Assembly (NCBI GenBank): GCA_020441345.1 | Contig: JAGRMK010000384.1 | Location: 1 to 6,324 of the forward strand | Reading direction: 5' to 3' | Length of the DNA stretch: 6,324 bases | Source of the DNA: Paracoccaceae bacterium | Lineage (GTDB): Bacteria; Pseudomonadota; Alphaproteobacteria; Rhodobacterales; Rhodobacteraceae | Shown here: positions 1 to 5,209 of the stretch, in pieces | Numbering within the stretch: the stretch's first letter is position 1 | Layout of the letters: every line of letters begins with the position of its first letter | The notes under the pieces: generated by a model | The model's database searches: none | Told to the model about the DNA's origin: nothing | What the model saw: only the letters and a program-made list of their open reading frames with translations | Position numbers and translations under genes: made by a program

Positions 1-227
1 GCGCCCCATTCGGCGAAGGCCTTGATGTCGTCAACCGACACCGTAAAGCCGCCGTCCTCGAAGCGCAGCATGTTCTCCAGCACGACCTTGAGGGCGGCGG
101 GGAGTTTGCTGAAATCGCCCAGACCAGCGGCTTGCGCGGTCGGGATCGAATAGTATGCAATCGACTGATCGCCTACGGTGAGGGTCTTGCGCGTCTTGGC
201 GCTGTCGTGGCCGACGATGATGGTCAT
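1..227 (-). CDS. acnA: Aconitate hydratase (AcnA), N-terminal part
   Basis: The reverse-strand reading frame opens at the ATG at 227-225 and runs off the left window edge after 75 codons. It begins MTIIVGHDSAKTRKTLTVG and continues with SIPTAQAAGLGDFSKLP, LKVVLENMLRFEDGG and DDIKAFAEWG. I recognise this as the N-terminus of the AcnA/IRP1-type aconitases, which isomerise citrate to isocitrate in the TCA cycle using a [4Fe-4S] cluster in the cytoplasm. Family members are about 890-930 residues, so only roughly 8% is here, and none of the cluster-binding cysteines or catalytic residues is visible. The start is supported by a GGGAG Shine-Dalgarno-like run at 236-240, although that run lies in a small hairpin (see 231-243). 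The gene is divergent from the DUF1223 gene, and its promoter must lie in 228-470. Identity is confident; function beyond family membership cannot be tested from this fragment. Confidence 0.93.
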   Translation of the reverse strand, partial: MTIIVGHDSAKTRKTLTVGDQSIAYYSIPTAQAAGLGDFSKLPAALKVVLENMLRFEDGGFTVSVDDIKAFAEWG

Positions 228-230
228 GGA

Positions 231-243
231 GAAGGCTCCCTTC
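231..243 (-). promoter_or_regulatory. Small hairpin over the acnA ribosome binding site
   Basis: On the minus strand the sequence just before the acnA ATG reads GAAGG, GAG, CCTTC, then TCC and ATG. This is a perfect 5-bp stem with a 3-nt loop that contains the whole purine-rich ribosome binding site. If it forms in the mRNA it would partly hide the Shine-Dalgarno sequence. The stem is short and the effect is inferred; it may be chance. Confidence 0.35.
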
Positions 244-311
244 GGGTCAAGAGGGGTGTGGCTGGCATGCTCTTGCCTCATCTGGCCCTGTCGATCAAGG
301 GGTGCCCGGGG

Positions 312-337
312 TTTTTGTATACCATTGTGCACAAAAA
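312..337. promoter_or_regulatory. Double palindromic operator-like site, GntR/FadR-type
   Basis: Two 10-mers abut exactly: TTGTATACCA (315-324) and TTGTGCACAA (325-334). Each fits the TNGTNNACNA pattern typical of operators for the FadR branch of GntR regulators, and each has a 6-bp palindromic core (GTATAC, GTGCAC). Together with flanking T and A runs they make one larger imperfect inverted repeat centred between 324 and 325, with 10 of 13 positions paired over 312-337. It lies 85 bp upstream of acnA and 134 bp upstream of the DUF1223 start. On the minus strand TATACA inside it could serve as a -10 box for acnA, but I find no good -35 box at the right distance. The regulator is not in the window. 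The structure is seen directly; the operator role is inferred. Confidence 0.5.
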
Positions 338-391
338 AAGACGTTTGGAACCCGTTCGCAACGTGGCGAAGCTGTCACAAGACGGTGTATC

Positions 392-416
392 GGCGCAGCC
401 TTGACCTTGCTGCGCC
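392..416. repeat. Perfect 7-bp inverted repeat upstream of the DUF1223 gene
   Basis: GGCGCAG at 392-398 pairs with CTGCGCC at 410-416 around an 11-nt loop. The motif CCTTG occurs three times in 399-419, twice in the loop and once just after the stem. No T-run follows on either strand, so it is not a standard intrinsic terminator. It sits 55 bp before the DUF1223 start and could be an operator or part of its 5' leader. Function unknown. Confidence 0.3.
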
Positions 417-470
417 TTGCATGAGGGTGCATTTGCCGGTTCAGTATGCGGGCGAAACAGGAGTGAGCGC

Positions 471-1415
471 ATGGCGCCGAAGGCACGAGAGTGGACAGGC
501 AGCGGGCAAGAGACCGATTTTCGGGTCGATAAATCGCCTGTGCGCGGCGTGCCGGGCCGCTGGCTGGCGGCTGCGGTGCTGGGCCTGACGCCGCTGCTGG
601 TATCCGGTGCAAGTCTTGCGCAAACCGCCGTGCCGGGCGCGGAGGATCATCCGGTGGTGATGGAACTCTACACCGCACAAGGCTGTGCATCCTGTCCGCC
701 CGCAGACGACATGATGCTGGAGCTGGCGGGGCGCGAGGACGTGATCGCGCTGTCTTTGCATGTCGATTACTGGGATTACATTGGCTGGGTCGATTCCTTC
801 GCCGACCCGGAACACGGCCAGCGCCAGCAACGCTATGCCCGGCGGCACGGCCATTCGACGATCTACACGCCGCAGGTGGTGATCAATGGACTCGACATTC
901 TGGAAGGGTTCCGGGTGATGCAGGTGATGGAAGCCATCGCCCGGCATCGCCAGGACCCGGTCGAGATTCAGATTGACCTGGCGCGCGTCAATGGCGGCGG
1001 GCTGGAGATCAGGGCGCGCGCGATCGAGGATGTTCCACCGCCAGTGGCGATGGCCTCGAGGCGGTCGGCCATGCCAAACGCCGTGGTCGGCACCCTGAGC
1101 ATGGGCGCCGCCGAGGCCGCAGAGTCCGGGTCGATACCGGGCGCCGTCTCGCGGCAGGAAGCCGCCGGGATCGGCACCTATTCGGTGCAAGTGGTGCGCT
1201 ATCGTCCCGAGGACGAGGTCGAGATCATGGGCGGCGAGAATGCCGGACGGACGGCGCGCTACGCGAATATCGTGACAAGCTGGCAGACCGTAGGCAGTTG
1301 GGACATGATGAGTCCCCTGGAAATGACCGTCCCGATCGAAGGCACCGACCCGGTTGTGGTGATCGTTCAGGAAGCCGGCCAAGGCGAAATCGTTTCGGCG
1401 GCGCGGCTACGCTGA
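471..1415 (+). CDS. DUF1223 family exported thioredoxin-fold protein
   Basis: The predicted product is 314 residues. I chose the ATG at 471 because AGGAG at 459-463 lies 7 nt before it; the frame is open upstream to a TTG at 417, but that has no comparable ribosome binding site. Residues 31-50 are a hydrophobic segment ending in ASLA-Q, a good signal peptidase I site after about residue 50, so the mature protein is likely periplasmic. The mature part starts with the DUF1223 hallmark ELYTAQGCASCPPAD, with C72 and C75 forming a thioredoxin-like CxxC, followed by LHVDYWDYIGW (96-106) and a likely cis-proline segment YTPQVVING (132-140). The C-terminal half carries the conserved GGENAG (254-259) and a YANIVTSW stretch. 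No enzymatic role is established for the family; a redox role is an inference from the CxxC. The n-region before the hydrophobic core is unusually long (about 30 residues), so the true start could be internal. It ends 32 bp from the convergent acyltransferase gene. Confidence 0.87.
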   Translation: MAPKAREWTGSGQETDFRVDKSPVRGVPGRWLAAAVLGLTPLLVSGASLAQTAVPGAEDHPVVMELYTAQGCASCPPADDMMLELAGREDVIALSLHVDYWDYIGWVDSFADPEHGQRQQRYARRHGHSTIYTPQVVINGLDILEGFRVMQVMEAIARHRQDPVEIQIDLARVNGGGLEIRARAIEDVPPPVAMASRRSAMPNAVVGTLSMGAAEAAESGSIPGAVSRQEAAGIGTYSVQVVRYRPEDEVEIMGGENAGRTARYANIVTSWQTVGSWDMMSPLEMTVPIEGTDPVVVIVQEAGQGEIVSAARLR

Positions 1416-1447
1416 TCGCAAAGGCGGCGGGATGCCGGGGCCGTGAG

Positions 1448-2362
1448 TCAGGGGGCGTCGTTGACGCCAGCCCGTTTCCAGCGCCGATGCAGCCAGAACC
1501 ATTGCCCCATATTGGCCCGAACACGGGCGCTGGCGCTGTCGTTCAGCGCCTGGGTCATGGTCAGCGGGTCGCTGTGGGGGATGGGTTCTTCGACATCAAT
1601 GGTAAAGGTCAGGCCATCCGGGTTGCGCGTGGCATAAAGCGGCACCAGTAGCGCGTTATATTTCAATGCCATCTTGGCCGCCGAGGTGGCGGTGCGGGCG
1701 GGTTTTCCCAGAAAATCGATCACCTCGCCATTCGACATGTGGTGATCGCCCAGAAGCCCCAGCATACCGCCGGACCGAAGGAACCGGATCATGTCCGCCA
1801 TGCCCGCGGACCCGCGCGGAAACAGAGGTTTTGCGACGCTTTCGATGGTTGCGACATACCGGCGGTTCGCGGCGGGGTTGGACATCGGCATGTAAAGCCC
1901 GCCGACGCGAAACCCGCGTGCCGAAAGCCCGGCGCGCCAGGCGTCGTAATTGCCGAAATGCGCCGATACGAGAATGACCGGTCTCTGGGCGGCATGGGCA
2001 GCATCGAGAGCCGCCAGCCCCTTTCCGCCAATCGGCAAAGAGGCCGCGAATCGCGCGAATTCGGCGCCCGAATGGATCTCGATCAGCGAACGGCCGAAAT
2101 TGTCGGCGACCGCACGGCAGATGCGGCGCACCTCGTCGCTTGGCAGGTCGGGAAAGACGTAGCGCAGGTTCGCACGCGTGCGTCGGTTCATCAGCAAGGG
2201 GGCAAGGACGGTGCGGCTGACCCAGCCCATCGCCGGCACCCGCCAGCGATAGGGCAGTCGGCGCATCAGCCCGATCAGCGCACCGGTTGCACGATCTTCG
2301 GCCCAATGCCGCATCGACAGGCGGTCGGTATCCGGGGCACGGTTGAGGGGGGGCGCGGTCAT
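1448..2362 (-). CDS. HtrB/LpxL-type lysophospholipid acyltransferase, copy A
   Basis: This 304-residue protein belongs to the bacterial lipid A biosynthesis acyltransferase (HtrB/LpxL/LpxM) family, inner-membrane enzymes that typically transfer an acyl chain from acyl-ACP to a hydroxyacyl group of Kdo-lipid A. The H(X)4D catalytic motif is intact in SAHFGNYD (H135, D140). Conserved blocks follow: NRRYV (R168), GLLGDHH (D206), DFLGKPART (216-224), and the C-terminal WFWLHRRWK (288-296), the usual family ending. The N-terminal 20-60 region is moderately hydrophobic, consistent with membrane association. Length is normal for the family. The ATG at 2362 has only a weak GGA-type ribosome binding site and no in-frame alternative just upstream. 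It lies 77 bp downstream of its paralogue at 2440-3351, same strand, and the two may be co-transcribed. The exact acceptor (lipid A or another lipid) cannot be told from sequence, so no gene symbol is given. Confidence 0.85.
   Translation of the reverse strand: MTAPPLNRAPDTDRLSMRHWAEDRATGALIGLMRRLPYRWRVPAMGWVSRTVLAPLLMNRRTRANLRYVFPDLPSDEVRRICRAVADNFGRSLIEIHSGAEFARFAASLPIGGKGLAALDAAHAAQRPVILVSAHFGNYDAWRAGLSARGFRVGGLYMPMSNPAANRRYVATIESVAKPLFPRGSAGMADMIRFLRSGGMLGLLGDHHMSNGEVIDFLGKPARTATSAAKMALKYNALLVPLYATRNPDGLTFTIDVEEPIPHSDPLTMTQALNDSASARVRANMGQWFWLHRRWKRAGVNDAP
1454..1468. other. Hairpin at the convergent gene ends
   Basis: GGCGTC at 1454-1459 pairs with GACGCC at 1463-1468 around a 3-nt loop, a perfect 6-bp stem. 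It lies inside the last codons of acyltransferase A and 38 bp past the DUF1223 stop. No T-run follows on either strand, so it is at best a weak bidirectional transcription barrier. I see no better terminator in the 32-bp gap. Confidence 0.25.
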
Positions 2363-2439
2363 GCGGGGGTCCGTCGGGCATCCTTGGCCAGGTTGCCGCC
2401 GGTTCTAGCCGCCCGAACCCGGGGAGGCAAGCGATGCGC

Positions 2440-3351
2440 TCAGCGGTCGGCGTCGCGGCCCGGATGGGTCTTTTTGCGGCGGTTGTGCCACCAGACCCAT
2501 TGTTCGGGATGAGCCCGGACCTGGGCGGCGAAGCTGTCGTTCAGGGCCTGGGTCATGGTTGCCGGGTCGCCGTGCGGAACGGGCGTGTCGATCAGGATTC
2601 GAAAGCCGGGCGCCTCTGGCGTGCGGATGCCGAACACCGGCACCACGAGCGCATCGTATTTCAGCGCCATCTCGGCGATCGACAGGACGGTGCGCGTGGG
2701 TTGGCCGAGGAAATCGAGCAACACCCCGTTCGGGCGGTCGAGATCGATCAGGATCCCGAACATGCCGCCCTTGCGCAGGAACCGTAGCAGGCCCTTGAGG
2801 CCTTCGCTGGTGTCGGGGAACATTGGCGCACCCGATGCCTCGATGGCGCGCACGTAGCGCGCATTCAGCGCGGGGCTGTCAATGTCCTTGTAATAGCCGC
2901 CGATCCGGTAGCCGCGTGCGTTCAGTGCCAGGCGCGGCACGTCGTAATTGCCAAAATGTGCCGACACGAGGATTGCCGCGCGCCCCTCTGCGCGGGCGCG
3001 TTCGAGGGCGGCCAGTCCCGGCCCCTGGGGCGGGATGCTGGCGGCGACGCGGGCCAGATCGTCGGGCGACAGGACTTCGGTCGCCAGGCGTGCCAGGTTG
3101 CCGGGCACGACGCCGGCGATGCGCCGCACCTCGGCTTCGGGCAACTCAGGCAGGAAATGACGGATCGAGTCGCGCACCCGTGAGCGGATTCGGGAAAGCC
3201 GCCCGACCAGATGTTGCCCGAGCCACCCGGCTACGCGCACCCGCAGTCCGAAGGGCAGGCGCGACAGCAGTGCCAGAACCGCCAGCGCGATCCGGTCACG
3301 ACGCCTCTCGCGGCGTTTCGCAGGCAGGGAAGGTGATGCAGATGTGCTCAT
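2440..3351 (-). CDS. HtrB/LpxL-type lysophospholipid acyltransferase, copy B
   Basis: This predicted 303-residue protein is a clear paralogue of the neighbouring copy A. It has the H(X)4D motif in SAHFGNYD (H132, D137), NARYVRAIE (R165), LIDLDRPNG (D203), DFLGQPTRT, MALKYDALVVP and the terminal WVWWHNRRKK (285-294). The string TMTQALNDS is identical in both copies. Residues 13-19 are strongly basic (RRERRRD) followed by hydrophobic IALAVLALL, which fits an inner-membrane enzyme anchored at the cytoplasmic face. I place the start at ATG 3351 because it gives the same length as copy A; the frame is open to 3477, but that extension would run through the acpP terminator and has no recognisable family sequence. 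The ribosome binding site is weak. Donor acyl-ACP and a lipid A-type acceptor are family knowledge; the neighbouring acpP is consistent with it. No clear promoter is seen between the acpP terminator and this start, so readthrough from acpP is possible. Confidence 0.84.
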   Translation of the reverse strand: MSTSASPSLPAKRRERRRDRIALAVLALLSRLPFGLRVRVAGWLGQHLVGRLSRIRSRVRDSIRHFLPELPEAEVRRIAGVVPGNLARLATEVLSPDDLARVAASIPPQGPGLAALERARAEGRAAILVSAHFGNYDVPRLALNARGYRIGGYYKDIDSPALNARYVRAIEASGAPMFPDTSEGLKGLLRFLRKGGMFGILIDLDRPNGVLLDFLGQPTRTVLSIAEMALKYDALVVPVFGIRTPEAPGFRILIDTPVPHGDPATMTQALNDSFAAQVRAHPEQWVWWHNRRKKTHPGRDADR

Positions 3352-3400
3352 GGGGCTTTCGGCGGTCGGTGCTGGGGTCTTGATACGGCCAGCCCCCGGC

Positions 3401-3439
3401 AAAGAAAAGCGCGGTCGCCCCAATTCGGGATGACCGCGC
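3401..3439 (-). terminator. Intrinsic terminator downstream of acpP
   Basis: On the minus strand GCGCGGTC (3439-3432) pairs with GACCGCGC (3416-3409), an 8-bp GC-rich stem. The inner CCC/GGG pairs can extend it, and it is followed at once by TTTTCTTT (3408-3401). This is a textbook rho-independent terminator, 47 nt after the acpP stop, and it separates acpP from the acyltransferase gene starting at 3351. Confidence 0.75.
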
Positions 3440-3460
3440 CAAAGACGTCGGGCTGTTCCG

Positions 3461-3480
3461 GCGGTGCCGTGCGGCACCGC
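3461..3480 (-). terminator. Strong hairpin just after the acpP stop
   Basis: GCGGTGCC and GGCACCGC form a perfect 8-bp stem around a 4-nt loop. The hairpin lies 6 nt after the acpP stop codon and 21 bp before the main terminator. It has no T-run, so alone it is a poor terminator; a role in stabilising the 3' end of the abundant acpP mRNA is an inference. Confidence 0.45.
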
Positions 3481-3486
3481 GCGAGA

Positions 3487-3720
3487 TCAGACCGCTTTGG
3501 TGATGAAGCTCACCGCGTCGCCAAACGACTGGATGTTTTCGGCGGCGTCATCAGGGATTTCGATGCCGAATTCTTCTTCGAACGCCATGACCAGTTCGAC
3601 CGTGTCGAGGCTGTCCGCGCCCAGATCGTCGATGAACGAGGCGTTCTCGGTGATCTTGTCTTCCTCGACGCCGAGATGCTCGACGACAATCTTTTTAACG
3701 CGATCCGCGATGTCGCTCAT
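3487..3720 (-). CDS. acpP: Acyl carrier protein AcpP
   Basis: This is a complete 77-residue acyl carrier protein, the normal length for bacterial AcpP. The phosphopantetheine attachment motif is GADSLD with the modified serine at S37. Helix II follows (DTVELVMAFEEEFGIEIPDD) with the acidic surface used to dock partner enzymes. The product is very acidic, as expected. It carries growing acyl chains as thioesters in the cytoplasm for FabF, FabG and other fatty acid synthase enzymes, and donates them to lipid acyltransferases such as the two encoded downstream. The ATG at 3720 has a GAGGA ribosome binding site 6-7 nt upstream. The gene appears to be its own transcription unit: a candidate promoter lies at 3855-3883 and a terminator at 3401-3439. 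The sequence is that of a housekeeping ACP, not the long AcpXL type dedicated to very-long-chain lipid A acylation. Confidence 0.97.
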   Translation of the reverse strand: MSDIADRVKKIVVEHLGVEEDKITENASFIDDLGADSLDTVELVMAFEEEFGIEIPDDAAENIQSFGDAVSFITKAV

Positions 3721-3742
3721 GTTCAGTCCTCGTATACGTTTT

Positions 3743-3755
3743 GGCGGAAACCGCC
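3743..3755 (-). promoter_or_regulatory. Hairpin in the acpP 5' leader
   Basis: On the minus strand GGCGG, TTT, CCGCC form a perfect 5-bp GC stem about 14 nt upstream of the acpP ribosome binding site. The palindrome CGTATACG (3731-3738) lies between the hairpin and the ribosome binding site. A role in mRNA stability or translation is possible but unproven. Confidence 0.3.
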
Positions 3756-3854
3756 CTGATGTTGAATTGCTCTCGCAAGCGGTGACGGCTGCAACCCCCC
3801 GATAGACGGAAACGCCGGACCGGCAGGGGCAGACCCCCGGCTCAATCGTCGCCG

Positions 3855-3883
3855 CCTATAGCACAAGCGCGCCCAGAGGCAAA
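3855..3883 (-). promoter_or_regulatory. Candidate acpP promoter
   Basis: On the minus strand TTTGCC (3883-3878) is separated by exactly 17 bp from TATAGG (3860-3855). Shifted by one, the upstream box reads TTGCCT with a 16-bp spacer. Both fit the housekeeping sigma-70 pattern loosely. Transcription would start near 3848 and give a leader of about 130 nt before acpP. No better -35/-10 pair was found nearer the gene. Confidence 0.45.
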
Positions 3884-3900
3884 CGGTTTCACACATTGCA

Positions 3901-3923
3901 GCGCGGGTCCAGTAGTCCCGCGC
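3901..3923. repeat. Perfect 7-bp inverted repeat upstream of the acpP promoter
   Basis: GCGCGGG at 3901-3907 pairs with CCCGCGC at 3917-3923 across 9 nt. It lies about 18 bp upstream of the candidate acpP -35 box, a position suitable for a regulator site, but it is also downstream of fabG and could back up its terminator. There is no T-run on either side. Confidence 0.3.
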
Positions 3924-3932
3924 AGCGTGGTG

Positions 3933-3957
3933 AAAAATCCGGTGGCAGAAAGCCGGA
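3933..3957 (-). terminator. Candidate intrinsic terminator of fabG
   Basis: On the minus strand TCCGG (3957-3953) pairs with CCGGA (3942-3938) across a 10-nt loop and is followed directly by TTTTT (3937-3933). The stem is short, and the site is about 220 nt past the fabG stop, which would give a long 3' untranslated region. No closer terminator with a T-run is visible. Confidence 0.4.
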
Positions 3958-4178
3958 CTCCGCCGGTTTACCGCAGGTTTGCGCCGGGCGCGTTTGGCGG
4001 CGGCGATGTCCGGGCCTTGCTGCGCCCAGCGCGGCAGGGCAGAGTACCGGTCAGGGAATGAGCCGATCCGAGCATCCCGTCCTGGCTGATTCCCCGCAGA
4101 TCTACGGGCCCAGTTAGCCGACAGGCCTCGGCCCGGCGAGCGGCTGGCTGTTCGGCCAAGACCCGCGGACCGGGCCGG

Positions 4179-4916
4179 TCAGAGCATCGCCATGCCGCCA
4201 TTTACGTGCAGCGTGGCACCCGTGACATAGGCGGCCTCGGGCGAGGCGAGGTAGAGGACCGCCGCCGCGATTTCTTCGGGAGTGCCCATGCGGCCGGCAG
4301 GGATCTGGGTGTTGATGCGGTCCTTTTGCTCGTCTGTCAGCTTGTCGGTCATCGGCGTGGCGATGAAGCCGGGCGCAACCGCATTGGCGGTGATCCCGCG
4401 CGAGGCGACCTCGGCGGCGATGGATTTCGTGAGGCCGATCATGCCGGCCTTGGAGGCGGCATAGTTGACCTGACCGGCGTTGCCGGTCGCACCGACGATC
4501 GACGAGATGTTCACGATGCGGCCCCAGCGCGCTTTCATCATCGGGCGGATGACCGCGCGGCACAGGCGCATGGTGGAAGTCAGGTTCACATCGAGAACCG
4601 AGGCCCAGTCATCATCGGACATCCGCATGAAGATCTGGTCGCGGGTGATCCCGGCGTTGTTCACCAGGATATCCAGCCCGCCCATCGCGGCGATGGCGGC
4701 TTTTGGCAGAGCCTCGACCGAGGCGGGGTCGGAGAGGTTGCAAGGCAACACATGCGCACGCTCGCCGAGTTCCGCAGCCAGGTCGTTCAAGGGCGCCTCG
4801 CGGGTGCCCGACAGGCCGACGGTGGCGCCCGCTGCATGCAGGCTGCGGGCAATGGCGGCGCCGATGCCGCCCGAAGCGCCGGTGATCAGGGCGCGTTTGC
4901 CGCTGAGGTCGAACAT
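4179..4916 (-). CDS. fabG: 3-oxoacyl-[acyl-carrier-protein] reductase FabG
   Basis: This 245-residue short-chain dehydrogenase reduces 3-oxoacyl-ACP to 3-hydroxyacyl-ACP with NADPH in each round of fatty acid elongation. The cofactor-binding motif TGASGGIG is at 12-19 and NNAG at 86-89. The catalytic tetrad is N111, S139, Y152 and K156 (YAASK). R130 and R173 match the two arginines that dock ACP in E. coli FabG. PGF (182-184) and the C-terminal HVNGGM are also typical of FabG rather than a generic SDR. The frame is open to 5156, but I take ATG 4916: AAGGA (4928-4924) lies 7 nt before it, whereas the in-frame ATG at 4922 is only about 1 nt from it, and the start MFDLSGKRALITG matches the family. 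Unusually, no fabD precedes it; upstream is a hairpin element and the divergent fabF. acpP follows on the same strand after a 458-bp gap instead of the short spacing common elsewhere. Confidence 0.96.
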   Translation of the reverse strand: MFDLSGKRALITGASGGIGAAIARSLHAAGATVGLSGTREAPLNDLAAELGERAHVLPCNLSDPASVEALPKAAIAAMGGLDILVNNAGITRDQIFMRMSDDDWASVLDVNLTSTMRLCRAVIRPMMKARWGRIVNISSIVGATGNAGQVNYAASKAGMIGLTKSIAAEVASRGITANAVAPGFIATPMTDKLTDEQKDRINTQIPAGRMGTPEEIAAAVLYLASPEAAYVTGATLHVNGGMAML

Positions 4917-4958
4917 GGGCATTTCCTTTTCGTCGTTTCGCGTCAGTGGATAGCGGGC

Positions 4959-5021
4959 AGGGGGCCAGCCCCCTCGGACCTGCGGTCCTTCACCCCCGGA
5001 GTATTTGCCGGCAAGATGAAA
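4959..5021. repeat. GC-rich hairpin element resembling a Rhodobacteraceae dispersed repeat
   Basis: Three nested units lie in a row: AGGGGGC/GCCCCCT (4959-4965 with 4968-4974, 2-nt loop), GGACC/GGTCC (4976-4980 with 4984-4988, 3-nt loop), and a CCCCCGGAGTATTTG run followed by the 10-bp palindrome TTGCCGGCAA (5005-5014) and GATGAAA. From memory, a module of a G/C hairpin, then CCCCGGAGTATTT, then an AAGATGAAR tail recurs between genes in many Rhodobacteraceae genomes, usually near gene ends. Here it lies between two divergent gene starts, 42 bp from fabG. The structure is seen directly; membership in a dispersed family is recall and needs a genome search. Confidence 0.6.
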
Positions 5022-5027
5022 TTGCAA
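5000..5027 (-). promoter_or_regulatory. Weak candidate fabG promoter inside the hairpin element
   Basis: On the minus strand TTGCAA (5027-5022) and AATACT (5005-5000) are separated by 16 bp. If used, transcription would begin within the element, and both GC hairpins would lie in the fabG leader, just ahead of its ribosome binding site. The match is modest. Confidence 0.28.
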
Positions 5028-5031
5028 GGGC

Positions 5032-5060
5032 TTGCACCGGGTCAGGGTCGTGGTTTTATC
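5032..5060 (+). promoter_or_regulatory. Candidate fabF promoter
   Basis: TTGCAC (5032-5037) and TTTATC (5055-5060) are separated by 17 bp. This would give a leader of about 140 nt. A second weak pair, TTTTCC (5138-5143) with TATCAG (5161-5166), also has 17-bp spacing and would give a short leader of about 40 nt. I cannot choose between them with confidence. Confidence 0.3.
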
Positions 5061-5209
5061 AGGGGAGCGGGAAGAGTGCCAGTCGCGCTTCGGGGTCAGG
5101 GCAGGTCGTGCCGGGATCGCGGGACCGTCGGTCGGGCTTTTCCAGCGCGGAAACAATGTGTATCAGGCAGGCACTGCCCTGGTTGGGACTTTAGTCGGGA
5201 GGAATGCAG

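Larger units (their letters stand above)
3721..4178. other. 458-bp gene-free stretch between acpP and fabG
   Basis: No convincing gene is seen. The only open frames of any length (a 73-codon plus-strand frame at 3896-4117 starting with TTG, and a 77-codon minus-strand frame at 3968-4201 overlapping the fabG end) have arginine/proline/glycine-rich composition and no recognisable family. The acpP-proximal part holds a promoter-like site (3855-3883) and an inverted repeat (3901-3923). A terminator-like hairpin for fabG is at 3933-3957. In 3958-4178 I see only small GC-rich inverted repeats, such as GACCG/CGGTC at 4168-4180 overlapping the fabG stop and GCCGA/TCGGC at 4117-4132. A small RNA here cannot be excluded. 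Confidence 0.6.

Noticed and set aside
441..1382. Long open frame on the minus strand opposite the DUF1223 gene
   Set aside because: It is histidine/arginine-rich, has no recognisable family, and is antisense to a gene with a clear signal peptide and CxxC domain; typical shadow frame in GC-rich DNA.
1739..2512. 257-codon plus-strand frame across acyltransferase A
   Set aside because: It is fully explained as the shadow of the minus-strand acyltransferase, lacks any known motif, and runs on through the intergenic gap into the next gene.
3352..3477. N-terminal extension of acyltransferase B to an upstream ATG at 3477
   Set aside because: The added 42 residues would be encoded by the acpP terminator and have no family match; the ATG at 3351 gives a length equal to the paralogue.
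3896..4117. 73-codon plus-strand frame in the acpP-fabG gap
   Set aside because: It starts with TTG, shows no convincing ribosome binding site, and has low-complexity R/G/S/P composition; treated as non-coding.
4917..5156. N-terminal extension of FabG to 5156
   Set aside because: It would translate the hairpin element and lacks FabG-like sequence; the family N-terminus begins at 4916 behind a good ribosome binding site.
4917..5209. Possible remnant of fabD between fabG and fabF
   Set aside because: I looked for malonyl-CoA:ACP transacylase motifs such as GQGxQ and GHSLG in the minus-strand frames and found none; the gap is occupied by the hairpin element and promoter-like sequence.
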